Source: Deltaproteobacteria bacterium | GTDB taxonomy: Bacteria; Myxococcota_A; Polyangia; HGW-17 | NCBI GenBank assembly: GCA_003249585.1 | Contig: QKIM01000019.1 | Location: forward strand, 1 to 6,967 | Length of the DNA stretch: 6,967 nt | Direction of reading: 5' to 3' | Part shown: positions 1 through 6,172 of the stretch, one piece after another | How positions within the stretch are numbered: position 1 is the first letter of the stretch | Layout of the letters: every line of letters starts with the position of its first letter | Translations under genes and position numbers: made by a program | Notes under the pieces: generated by a model | The model's database searches: none | What the model was told of the DNA's origin: nothing | Seen by the model: the letters and a program-made list of their open reading frames with translations, nothing else

Positions 1-1357
1 GCTGCGCTTTGTCGAGGAGCGGGAGAACCTCATGCAGGAGCCAGATGTCATGGTCTCCGAAGAGGCCGTGGCCTCCGAGATCCATCAGACCATCTCCGCG
101 GACAACGTGGGCGATTTCGTGCCCGAGAGTTCCATCTCCGACATCAAAGTGCTTCGGCGGGACTACGAACGCCTCCGCATCTCCCATGAAGTCGCCACCC
201 ACCTGGGTGTGCAGTCGGATCTGCGGACCCTCTTCACCAAGATCCTCGACAAGATCTTTGAAATCTTCCGCTGCGACCGTGGGATCATCTTCCTTCCGGA
301 CCACCAGACGGGCGCCATGAAGCCCATGGTTTCCCGGCACCGCAACGAGGATGACGACGACAACATCATCGTCTCCCAGACCATCCTTCGGAACGTCGCC
401 GAGAAAAAAGAGGCCGTGCTCTCTTCGGACGCCTCCATGGACAGCCGCTTCAACACGGCGAAGTCCATCATCATCCAGGGCATCCGCTCGACCATGGTCG
501 TCCCGCTGGTCTACCAGGGCGAGCTGCTGGGGATCATCTATCTTGACTCGCAGATGGCCACAGGGGCCTTCGCCAAAAAGGATCTGCAGCTCCTGACAGG
601 CATCGCCTCCCAGGCCGCCATCGCCATCTCCAACACCAACCTCATCCGCAAGATCGAGAACGAGACCAAGACCCGCGCCCAGTTTGAGAAGCTCCTCTCC
701 CCAAACCTGGTCGATCAGTTGGTGGCCGGCAAGATCGCCTTCGACCAGGAGGGCATGCAGAGCGAGGTCACCATGCTCTTCGCGGACATCCGCGGGTTCA
801 CCTCCATGAGTGAAAAGATGGAGGCTCGAGACATCGTCCAGATGCTCAATACCTACTTCGAGGTCATGGTAGACGTCATCTTCTCGTACAACGGAACCCT
901 GGATAAATTCGTAGGTGACGAGATCATGGCCCTCTTCGGAGCCCCCGTCACCCTCCAGGATGGTGCCAAAAAAGCTGTGGAGTGCGGACTGGAGATGCAG
1001 GCCTCGCTCGAGGTGTACAACACTGCGCGCATCGCTGAAGGGAAGAAACCCATCTCCATCGGTATCGGCATCAACACTGGAGAGGTCGTCTGCGGCGCCC
1101 TCGGCTCCTCAAAGACCCTGCAGTACACGGTTGTCGGCGACGCCGTCAACCTCGCCTCCCGTCTGTGCTCCCTGGCCAAGCCCGGGGAGGTCATCATCGG
1201 CGAGAACACCTGGAACGCGTGCAACCGCTTCTTCCACATGGAGACCATGGAGCCCGTGTCCGTCAAGGGCAAGGCAAAGCCCGTCCAGGTGTACAAGGCC
1301 CTCAGCACACGGGCACCTGAGCGGACCGTGACCATGGCGGGCAAGCTGTCCGAGTAG
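1..1357 (+). CDS. GAF-domain class III adenylate/guanylate cyclase, 5' end outside window
   Basis: Makes a 3',5'-cyclic nucleotide, probably cAMP, from the triphosphate under control of an N-terminal sensor. The frame is open from base 2 up to an ATG at base 32 (LRFVEEREN...), so the gene very likely begins upstream. That segment resembles the last strand of an FHA domain, as in FHA-GAF-cyclase proteins (inference). Numbering from the ATG at 32 (441 residues): a GAF domain spans about 50-205. A short linker leads to the catalytic domain at about 245-423. Metal-binding Asp are D252 (FADIRGFTSMSE) and D296 (GDEIMALFGAP). K292 and T366 (YTVVGD) occupy the base-recognition positions, and N373 and R377 the transition-state positions. 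The Lys/Thr pair is typical of class IIIb cyclases, which use ATP and are often stimulated by bicarbonate. No membrane segment is seen, so the protein is probably cytosolic. The stop directly abuts the prepilin peptidase start. Confidence 0.94.
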   Translation, partial: LRFVEERENLMQEPDVMVSEEAVASEIHQTISADNVGDFVPESSISDIKVLRRDYERLRISHEVATHLGVQSDLRTLFTKILDKIFEIFRCDRGIIFLPDHQTGAMKPMVSRHRNEDDDDNIIVSQTILRNVAEKKEAVLSSDASMDSRFNTAKSIIIQGIRSTMVVPLVYQGELLGIIYLDSQMATGAFAKKDLQLLTGIASQAAIAISNTNLIRKIENETKTRAQFEKLLSPNLVDQLVAGKIAFDQEGMQSEVTMLFADIRGFTSMSEKMEARDIVQMLNTYFEVMVDVIFSYNGTLDKFVGDEIMALFGAPVTLQDGAKKAVECGLEMQASLEVYNTARIAEGKKPISIGIGINTGEVVCGALGSSKTLQYTVVGDAVNLASRLCSLAKPGEVIIGENTWNACNRFFHMETMEPVSVKGKAKPVQVYKALSTRAPERTVTMAGKLSE

Positions 1358-2260
1358 ATGGATCCGACACCGCTCTTTCTTCCTCCCCTTGGACCAATCA
1401 CCGCAATACTGTGGGGCGCCGTGTGGGGCAGCTTTGCCAATGTGGCGATCTATAGACTCCCTGCCGGACTCTCCGTCGTGTGGCCTGGCTCACGATGCGG
1501 GAGCTGTGGCCATGCGCTGGGCGCTGTGGACAATATCCCCATCCTGTCCTGGCTCTTCCTGCGAGGACGGTGCCGTCACTGTGGAGCCTCCTATTCTGCT
1601 CGCTATGCCGTTGTCGAAGCCCTCACCGCCCTCCTCACGCTGACTATTTACCTGCAAAGTCCTCTGGCATCTGGCGCATATTCCACCCTCGCGCTCATGC
1701 GGTTCGCTGCCCTCTTTGTCCTGCTTCTGTTCTTGATCGTGGTCTCCTTCATCGACTGGGACACCTTCATCGTACCGGACATCCTGGTCATTCCCATGAT
1801 CTTCCTGGGCATCCCCATCTCTGTCGCCCTGGGCAACGCCGGTCTCACCGAGACCCTCGCGGCACTGGTGGGTGGATACGGGCTCTTTTTCCTGACCACC
1901 ATGGCCTACCGTCTCATCAAGAAGACCGAGGGCCTTGGACTTGGCGATGCCAAGCTGCTTGGAGCCTTGGGTGTGTGGCTGGGACCGCTGGCGTTGGCGC
2001 CTGTCATATTCCTGGCCTCGGTGCAGGGGATCCTCTTCGCGGTCATCGCGACGGTCTTCCGCCTCTCCTGGCCCAACCCGAAACCGTACAAGGGGATCAC
2101 TGACGACGGGGAGTATGAGGAATTCCTTTCTGATCAGGATCGGACCTGGCGGCTCAAACCCATTCCCTTTGGACCGTTTCTCTCCCTCGCTGCCCTGGAA
2201 TTCCTCCTCCTGCGGCCACAAATCCTCGATTTCCTCCAGCATTTTTTCCAGTCTAAATAG
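1358..2260 (+). CDS. pilD: Type IV prepilin peptidase / N-methyltransferase (A24 family)
   Basis: Inner-membrane aspartyl protease that cleaves the leader of type IV prepilins and type II secretion pseudopilins and N-methylates the new N-terminus. The 300-residue length is normal for the bifunctional family. The N-terminal motif is GSFANVAIYRLP (24-35). Two CxxC pairs (C47/C50 and C72/C75) form the cytoplasmic zinc-binding domain found in enzymes that also methylate. Catalytic Asp are D133 (FIDWDTFIVPD) and D197 (GLGLGDAKL), 64 residues apart as in TcpJ. Several hydrophobic segments follow, and IPFGPF (269-274) precedes the last membrane helix. A polar, acidic stretch at about 238-266 before it looks longer than usual. 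The ATG immediately follows the cyclase TAG and has no strong Shine-Dalgarno sequence, so translation is probably coupled to the cyclase. The likely substrates are not in the window. Confidence 0.95.
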   Translation: MDPTPLFLPPLGPITAILWGAVWGSFANVAIYRLPAGLSVVWPGSRCGSCGHALGAVDNIPILSWLFLRGRCRHCGASYSARYAVVEALTALLTLTIYLQSPLASGAYSTLALMRFAALFVLLLFLIVVSFIDWDTFIVPDILVIPMIFLGIPISVALGNAGLTETLAALVGGYGLFFLTTMAYRLIKKTEGLGLGDAKLLGALGVWLGPLALAPVIFLASVQGILFAVIATVFRLSWPNPKPYKGITDDGEYEEFLSDQDRTWRLKPIPFGPFLSLAALEFLLLRPQILDFLQHFFQSK

Positions 2261-2305
2261 AATCAACTCTTCTTTTTTCGTACGGCCCGTCACAAATATT
2301 GCTGT

Positions 2306-2343
2306 ATTTTCAAACACTTTTTCTTGTGTGGCTAAAATTTTTC
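2306..2343 (+). terminator. Possible weak terminator after the prepilin peptidase gene
   Basis: An imperfect AT-rich hairpin: ATTTT (2306-2310) pairs with AAAAT (2334-2338), and ACAC (2314-2317) pairs with GTGT (2326-2329). An asymmetric internal loop separates the two stems, and a short T run ends near 2342. The stem is weak and AU-rich, so the call is tentative. It is the best terminator candidate in the AT-rich gap. Confidence 0.25.
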
Positions 2344-2364
2344 TACCTTAACTGAATTTTTCCA

Positions 2365-2392
2365 TTTCCATCCTACCGTTTTGCCCTATAAT
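2365..2392 (+). promoter_or_regulatory. Candidate sigma-70 promoter for the PilZ gene
   Basis: A perfect TATAAT -10 box lies at 2387-2392. TTTCCA at 2365-2370 matches 4 of 6 bases of TTGACA, with a 16-base spacer. It sits in an AT-rich gap between GC-rich genes. Predicted transcription would start near 2399, giving a leader of about 20 bases before the ATG at 2420. The -10 box overlaps a TTG at 2381 that is in frame with the PilZ gene, which argues against that TTG being the start codon. Confidence 0.55.
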
Positions 2393-2419
2393 AATGGATG
2401 TCAGGAGCGGCAGGTCCCC

Positions 2420-3082
2420 ATGCGCATCCACACAATCATTCTGAACGACACGGAAGAGTTCTTCAGAAACTTTGCGGCAGACCGCTTCATCTACGATTTT
2501 GCATCCAAAGGAGAGTTCATCAAAGGGGAGCAGATCATCCTCGAGGTGTTCTTCAGTTCTCTGATGGTCCGTGAACACTTCCGCGTTGAAGTCCTGCGCG
2601 TAGGCGCGACCAAGGCAAACATCAAGCGCATCTGGGTGAAGATCCTCGCCTACCAGAGTCAAAAGATCGAATTTCTGCACTACCTCACCGAGAACGAGGC
2701 AGAGTGGAACACCAAGCGCGCCTTCGAACGCTACCCCGTGGCCATAAGTGGTGCGTGGTCCTATAAAAATCCGGATCTCTGGCACCCATGCGAGGTCAAG
2801 GATCTGGCCATGGGCGGGTCGCAGTTCTTCGGGGCTGTGCCCCCGACGGCCGGAGCGCTGGTCTACATCCGCTTCATCGTCCCCTCCACCAGCCAGATCA
2901 TCAAGATCTCCTCACGCGTCGTATGGCTGCGACAGCTCGGCCCGGGCTCGTACCAGGTCGGGCTGCAGTTCGTCCCCGAGAAGAACGAAGGTAAATACAA
3001 ACGCGCCTTCAAGCTGCTCAGGACCTTCTTCCGCCACTGCGAAATCCACGGCAACAGCGAAGGGATCCCCAACGAATCCTGA
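2420..3082 (+). CDS. PilZ-domain protein with an atypical N-terminal domain
   Basis: Predicted cytosolic c-di-GMP receptor or degenerate PilZ protein of 220 residues. The PilZ domain covers about 98-187. RxxxR is present as R100-A-F-E-R104. The second motif reads D128-L-A-M-G-G133 where the consensus is [DN]xSxxG, so the Ser is Ala. The strands after it (VYIRFIV, KISSRVVWL, YQVGLQFV) follow the PilZ barrel pattern. Residues 1-95 have alternating beta-like segments (QIILEVFF, FRVEVLRV, IWVKILAY) and may be a second, motif-less PilZ-like or YcgR-N-like barrel; I do not recognise them with certainty. ATG 2420 is preferred over an in-frame TTG at 2381 because the latter overlaps the -10 box and AGGAG (2403-2407) lies upstream, though 12 bases away is a long spacing. 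The gene stands alone under its own likely promoter, downstream of the prepilin peptidase. The context suggests control of pili or motility (inference). Confidence 0.8.
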   Translation: MRIHTIILNDTEEFFRNFAADRFIYDFASKGEFIKGEQIILEVFFSSLMVREHFRVEVLRVGATKANIKRIWVKILAYQSQKIEFLHYLTENEAEWNTKRAFERYPVAISGAWSYKNPDLWHPCEVKDLAMGGSQFFGAVPPTAGALVYIRFIVPSTSQIIKISSRVVWLRQLGPGSYQVGLQFVPEKNEGKYKRAFKLLRTFFRHCEIHGNSEGIPNES

Positions 3083-3158
3083 GCCAGGCGGCAGACAGGG
3101 CGCAGGGGGCCGTTGCTCCATCCGCCCCAGTATTCCGATGTAACGTGAGGTCCAGCGG
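3083..3158. other. Convergent intergenic gap between PilZ and porin genes
   Basis: This 76-base GC-rich gap separates the 3' ends of two converging genes. I see no hairpin with a T tract for either strand, so termination here is either factor-dependent or runs into the opposing gene. Confidence 0.5.
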
Positions 3159-4592
3159 CTAGAAGGGGATCATGAGCATGGCGTGAAGCAGATGGGCGCT
3201 GCCCTCGGCGCCGCCCATGAACTCGGTCTTGAGGTTGCCGTAGGAGAGGCCCATGATCGCCATGGGTTTTTTCTTGCAGCCAAGGGCGTAGTTGACCCCG
3301 GCGTAGAAGAACTGGTTTTTAACGGGAGAACCGGCCCCGGAATAGTCGTCCTTGTTGGTGATGTTGTCCTGTCCGTACCCACCGAAGAAGGTGAGGCCAA
3401 GCGCCGTCTTCACCTTGAGATCCCCGAAGAACCCGCGGGACTCGGGCACCTTCACGGTGAGGGTTGCGTTGTCGAAGGTGACGGGGCGCAGGATGCCGCC
3501 CCAGTAAGAAGCCGTAGCCTTGCCCTGGTAGAATTCGCCGGTGAGGGTCGCGGTGACGGCGCCCAGCTTGGCGTGGATCTGGGTATCTACAGCGATAAAG
3601 GAGGAGGTCACGTCCTCGGCGTCGGTGCCATCGAAGAGCGCCGTGGCATCGGCGGACCCGGACACCTTGAGCTTCTGCCAGGAGTAGGACGCGCCGACAG
3701 TGGACCAGGCGGCGTTTCCAAGTTTGAATCCAAGTCCCACACGGGCCTGGAGCATGGGCAGCCCGGAGTTCTCGCCCATGCCCCTCACCAGAAGTTGATC
3801 GGCGTTGGCGTCAGTCTTGCCGTCGTTGCCCATGTTATGGCCCACGGCGACATCCACCTCGGCCCGGAGGTTTTCCCTGATGGGGATCCGGTTGCGCAGG
3901 CTGAGCTGGGGGACACGCATCCAGATGTTCCCCTGCCCCCACATGTTGAAAGGCTCGAGGCAGGAAGAGAACTGGGGCGCGGCCACCATCCAGTCGTTCC
4001 CGAGGCGCACGGTGGACCACTTTTTCTGGAGCTCGACATAGGCCAGGCGCATGCGGAGCATGGACTGCCGGACGCTGGTCCCTGAATTGGGGAGCTGCCC
4101 GAAGAAGTCCGTCTCGATGTACCCGCGGGCCTGCCACCCGTTCCACTTGGGAGCCAGGGCGTTGAGGGAGATGCGGGTGAGGCGGGCCGTGAAGTCGAGG
4201 CCCTTGTCCTGCACATCCGCGGCGGTCCCTTCGGCCAGGGCATAGAGCGGAGACTCAATCGCAAAGACGGCACCGGAGTTGTAGGAGATGTCCCCACGGA
4301 CGAACCCTCCAAGCTTGATGGTCCAGCCGGAAGCTGCGGTTTTTTTGGGGGCAGCGGCTGTTCCCTGGTCCTTCACCGGGGCCACGGGGGCTACCGTCAC
4401 TGGAGCTGGCGCCGCTTTCTTGGCAGGCTCAGCGGCCGGAGCTGCGGGAGCAGGGACCGGTTTGGTCGCAGGTGTTGCGGGAACCGTCTTCACAGCTGTG
4501 GCGTCGCCGGTGGGCGCGCCCTGTGCGGCGGCGTCCACAGGAACAAAGATGCTGTAAAGCGCGACAAGTACTGGGGTAAAATATCTGAGCAT
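3159..4592 (-). CDS. Outer-membrane porin-like beta-barrel protein with Pro/Ala-rich N-terminal linker
   Basis: Predicted outer-membrane channel of 477 residues. A signal peptide (1 to about 23: MLRY, a hydrophobic stretch, then VDAAAQ) suits signal peptidase I cleavage after A23. Residues about 25-88 form a low-complexity Ala/Pro/Lys/Thr/Val linker (for example KPVPAPAAPAAEPAKKAAPA). The rest, from W90, is a run of alternating amphipathic strands rich in Gly and aromatic residues, ending ...LMIPF. A C-terminal Phe is the classical signal for BAM-dependent barrel insertion. A segment with RMRLAYVEL, RLGNDWM and RVPQLSLR follows the layout of DcaP-like and related porins; substrate and exact family are unknown. 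Two Cys occur (FSSCLEPF and GCKKKP). Start: GGAG lies 7 bases upstream (4600-4603). A 107-base gap separates it from the upstream Roadblock gene, so it may have its own promoter, though I found no convincing one. Confidence 0.8.
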   Translation of the reverse strand: MLRYFTPVLVALYSIFVPVDAAAQGAPTGDATAVKTVPATPATKPVPAPAAPAAEPAKKAAPAPVTVAPVAPVKDQGTAAAPKKTAASGWTIKLGGFVRGDISYNSGAVFAIESPLYALAEGTAADVQDKGLDFTARLTRISLNALAPKWNGWQARGYIETDFFGQLPNSGTSVRQSMLRMRLAYVELQKKWSTVRLGNDWMVAAPQFSSCLEPFNMWGQGNIWMRVPQLSLRNRIPIRENLRAEVDVAVGHNMGNDGKTDANADQLLVRGMGENSGLPMLQARVGLGFKLGNAAWSTVGASYSWQKLKVSGSADATALFDGTDAEDVTSSFIAVDTQIHAKLGAVTATLTGEFYQGKATASYWGGILRPVTFDNATLTVKVPESRGFFGDLKVKTALGLTFFGGYGQDNITNKDDYSGAGSPVKNQFFYAGVNYALGCKKKPMAIMGLSYGNLKTEFMGGAEGSAHLLHAMLMIPF

Positions 4593-4599
4593 CGGTTTT

Positions 4600-4603
4600 C
4601 TCC
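4600..4603 (-). promoter_or_regulatory. Ribosome binding site of the porin-like gene
   Basis: On the minus strand this reads GGAG, 7 bases before the ATG at 4592. It supports that start codon and lies 4 bases after the leader hairpin. Confidence 0.6.
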
Positions 4604-4607
4604 GTAT

Positions 4608-4625
4608 GCACCCAGGGTGGGGTGC
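4608..4625 (-). promoter_or_regulatory. Inverted repeat in the porin leader
   Basis: A perfect 6-base inverted repeat, GCACCC and GGGTGC, with a 6-base loop (CACCCT on the minus strand). It ends 4 bases upstream of the GGAG ribosome binding site of the porin gene. In mRNA it could form a GC-rich hairpin affecting stability or translation, or as DNA it could be a small operator. The function is not shown by sequence alone. Confidence 0.35.
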
Positions 4626-4699
4626 GGGTTAATAACGAGCTTGGTTCACGGTACGGTGTCCCTTTTCCCCCATGCGCCTCTTTCACACAAGTTTTTTTT

Positions 4700-5068
4700 T
4701 CACGATTCAGATTTCTGTCGGAGGCAGGCTGCCACGACATTGAAGCCAATCTCGACCACGTCACGATCCATGGTCCCGATGGCGACCACGATCGCCCCGT
4801 AGGGACCGATTCTGCGCAAATGGATCCGCCCCACCTCATAATGGAGGGTGATCTCCGTCACGGCTCCCGTCGCCTCGGCGGTCGAGAGTGCCTGGACGCC
4901 AAGACTGACCGCCTCCAGCACCGCATCAAAGGAGAAGACCGACGGAAGCTGCATGAGGAGGATCTCCCCGCGCCTGGAGAAGAGCACACCACCGAGGATC
5001 CCATCGAGTCGTGTGAGATCGAGGAAGGCCTTCTCCAGCATGGTGTCTCCGCCGATCCCGCTATGCAT
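4700..5068 (-). CDS. Roadblock/LC7 domain protein (MglB-like)
   Basis: Small cytosolic protein of 122 residues, the usual size of a single Roadblock/LC7 domain. This fold dimerises and regulates small Ras-like GTPases; MglB, the GAP for MglA in myxobacteria, is the best-known case. Visible pattern: an N-terminal helix (LEKAFLDLTRLDGI), the strand and turn GGVLFSRRGEILL (26-38), a central helix (FDAVLEAVSLGVQALSTA), strands EITLHYEVGRIHLRRIG and GAIVVAIG, and a C-terminal helix (VVEIGFNVVAACLR). The start at 5068 is chosen for AGGAGG at 5075-5080, 6 bases upstream. A second ATG at 5041 with GGAG upstream is possible and would remove 9 residues. The gene overlaps the stop of the upstream pseudo-receiver gene by 8 bases (ATGCATAG), so the two are almost certainly co-translated and probably act together. 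No partner GTPase gene is in the window. Confidence 0.82.
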   Translation of the reverse strand: MHSGIGGDTMLEKAFLDLTRLDGILGGVLFSRRGEILLMQLPSVFSFDAVLEAVSLGVQALSTAEATGAVTEITLHYEVGRIHLRRIGPYGAIVVAIGTMDRDVVEIGFNVVAACLRQKSES

Positions 5069-6053
5069 CTTCCCCCTCCTTGCGTTCTTCGGGAGTGAGG
5101 ACATGGACCCGGCGCCCCTCCGTATTACGGATCTCAATGGCGACGAGCGCTCCAAGCCCCATGGACAAGCCCATGGGACGAGCCGGCAGAGCGATGACTC
5201 GTGCTATCGATGGGTCAAGTGGGGGGCGTGCCTGGGTGATCGCGCCCATGTTCTCCGTCACCTGCGCCGGGAGTTGGCGATACTCAGAGCCTTGCTCCAG
5301 GTTCGGGTTCTCTTCTATAGTGGCCCATTCGTAGGTATCGGACCGCTTCCACGGGGGCTCGCCCCCCCCGCCGAGCAGCTCAAAGACCACACGGTTTCCC
5401 GTCGTGATGTTGCATGTCCGCGGCAGGAGCGGTTCCTCGCTCAGCGTGCAGGTCAAGGCCTCTTCAAGACCGGCGAACTCTTGCAGGAGTGCGAGGCCAC
5501 CGTCGCCAGAGGAGTCTTCCCCTGGGTGCTGGGCGTGGCAGACAACGCCATTGAGCAGATAGATCCATGCCCCCTGCCGACCGGGTGCGGAGACGAAGAG
5601 GCGGACCGTGGCCAGCCCCTCCGCGAGATTCCGCAGGAGCCGTCCCAGTCCAAGGCTGCACAGCCCGCGCCTGATGCGAAGCCCCTCGGTGAACCCCAGC
5701 ATCGCCCTGACGGCATCCTCCCCCGGATAGAAATCATAGCTCGTCGCCATGACCACGCCATGGCTGCGCAAGACCTCCAGCTGCTCCGGGGACAACTCCC
5801 CCCGGTACAGGGTAAAGAGCACGGGAGCGGCAGGGACCTGCCGAAGGATGGATTTGCATACATTGAGCACGGTCTCGTTCAACTCGTCGTTGTTGATGAG
5901 GACCGACGCGAGCCTGGAATCCCGAAGATGAGGAATATAGTCTGCCAGCGACGCCCGGATCAGTTGGACTCCACGGGAATGCTTGGCCACCAGCAGCGAC
6001 AGCCGCCGCGCAAAGGCCACATCGTTGGACAGATCGATGAGCAGGAGCTTCAT
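5061..6053 (-). CDS. Pseudo-receiver and DUF4388-like domain protein
   Basis: Signalling protein of 330 residues with no signal peptide or membrane segment. Residues 1-121 look like a CheY-type receiver: MKLLLID (D7), LASVLINNDEL (48-58), PVLFTLYRGE (77-86) and GVVMATSYDF (99-108). The strand that should end in the phospho-acceptor Asp reads VLINND, with Asn at the expected place, and no conserved Lys is visible after the fifth strand. It is therefore probably not phosphorylated conventionally. Residues about 133-226 resemble DUF4388/PATAN domains: a helix LGRLLRNLAEG, GAWIYLLNGVVCHAQ (161-175), then GGLALLQEFAG. Residues about 231-330 are unrecognised. The ATG at 6053 is the only plausible start, since the frame upstream to the stop near 6132 has no ATG, GTG or TTG; its ribosome binding site is weak (CAGG). 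The gene is followed by the overlapping Roadblock gene. Confidence 0.8.
   Translation of the reverse strand: MKLLLIDLSNDVAFARRLSLLVAKHSRGVQLIRASLADYIPHLRDSRLASVLINNDELNETVLNVCKSILRQVPAAPVLFTLYRGELSPEQLEVLRSHGVVMATSYDFYPGEDAVRAMLGFTEGLRIRRGLCSLGLGRLLRNLAEGLATVRLFVSAPGRQGAWIYLLNGVVCHAQHPGEDSSGDGGLALLQEFAGLEEALTCTLSEEPLLPRTCNITTGNRVVFELLGGGGEPPWKRSDTYEWATIEENPNLEQGSEYRQLPAQVTENMGAITQARPPLDPSIARVIALPARPMGLSMGLGALVAIEIRNTEGRRVHVLTPEERKEGEDA
5075..5080 (-). promoter_or_regulatory. Strong ribosome binding site of the Roadblock gene
   Basis: AGGAGG on the minus strand, 6 bases before the ATG at 5068 and inside the end of the upstream coding region. It decides the start of the Roadblock gene and suggests that it is translated strongly relative to its upstream partner, whose own site is poor. 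Confidence 0.65.
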
Positions 6054-6133
6054 GTTGCCTGGTTGTACTACGAAGTGATCCCGGGGACTGAATATCCGCT
6101 CCGGTGCCTCCGTGTTCAGGTTCCTCTGGTCTC

Positions 6134-6162
6134 AGTCTAGCCCAGATCCGGAACTTTCCCAA
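6134..6162 (-). promoter_or_regulatory. Possible promoter of the pseudo-receiver/Roadblock operon
   Basis: On the minus strand TTGGGA (6162-6157) and TAGACT (6139-6134) are separated by exactly 17 bases. Each matches 4 of 6 consensus positions of a sigma-70 promoter. It lies in the 148-base gap upstream of the operon and would give a leader of about 75 bases. The boxes are imperfect, so this is a candidate only. Confidence 0.3.
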
Positions 6163-6172
6163 AGATATTTTC

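Noticed and set aside
1490..2317. A 275-residue minus-strand frame opposite the prepilin peptidase gene
   Set aside because: The plus-strand frame has all catalytic and zinc-binding motifs of the peptidase. The antisense product is highly polar and featureless.
2381..2419. TTG at 2381 as the start of the PilZ gene
   Set aside because: It lies just upstream of and overlaps the TATAAT box region, and would place the start codon before the predicted transcription start. The ATG at 2420 fits better.
3083..3158. GGGCG and CGCCC near 3098-3128 as a terminator for the PilZ gene
   Set aside because: The arms are short, the loop is long, and no T tract follows.
3183..4085. A 300-residue plus-strand frame opposite the porin gene
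   Set aside because: The minus-strand frame has a signal peptide, barrel pattern, terminal Phe and ribosome binding site. The plus-strand translation is rich in Gly, His and Glu repeats without domain features.
4629..4634. TATTAA on the minus strand as the -10 box of a porin promoter
   Set aside because: No acceptable -35 box is found 16-18 bases upstream.
5069..5155. Upstream start at 5155 for the Roadblock gene
   Set aside because: It would add 29 residues (MERSSPLRS...) lying inside the upstream gene. The AGGAGG placed 6 bases before the ATG at 5068 gives a much better start and the normal domain length.
4848..6140. A 430-residue open frame on the plus strand across the pseudo-receiver and Roadblock genes
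   Set aside because: It is antisense to two genes with recognisable domains, strong start signals and a coding overlap. Its own translation is compositionally odd, with no domain pattern, as expected from antisense frames in GC-rich DNA.
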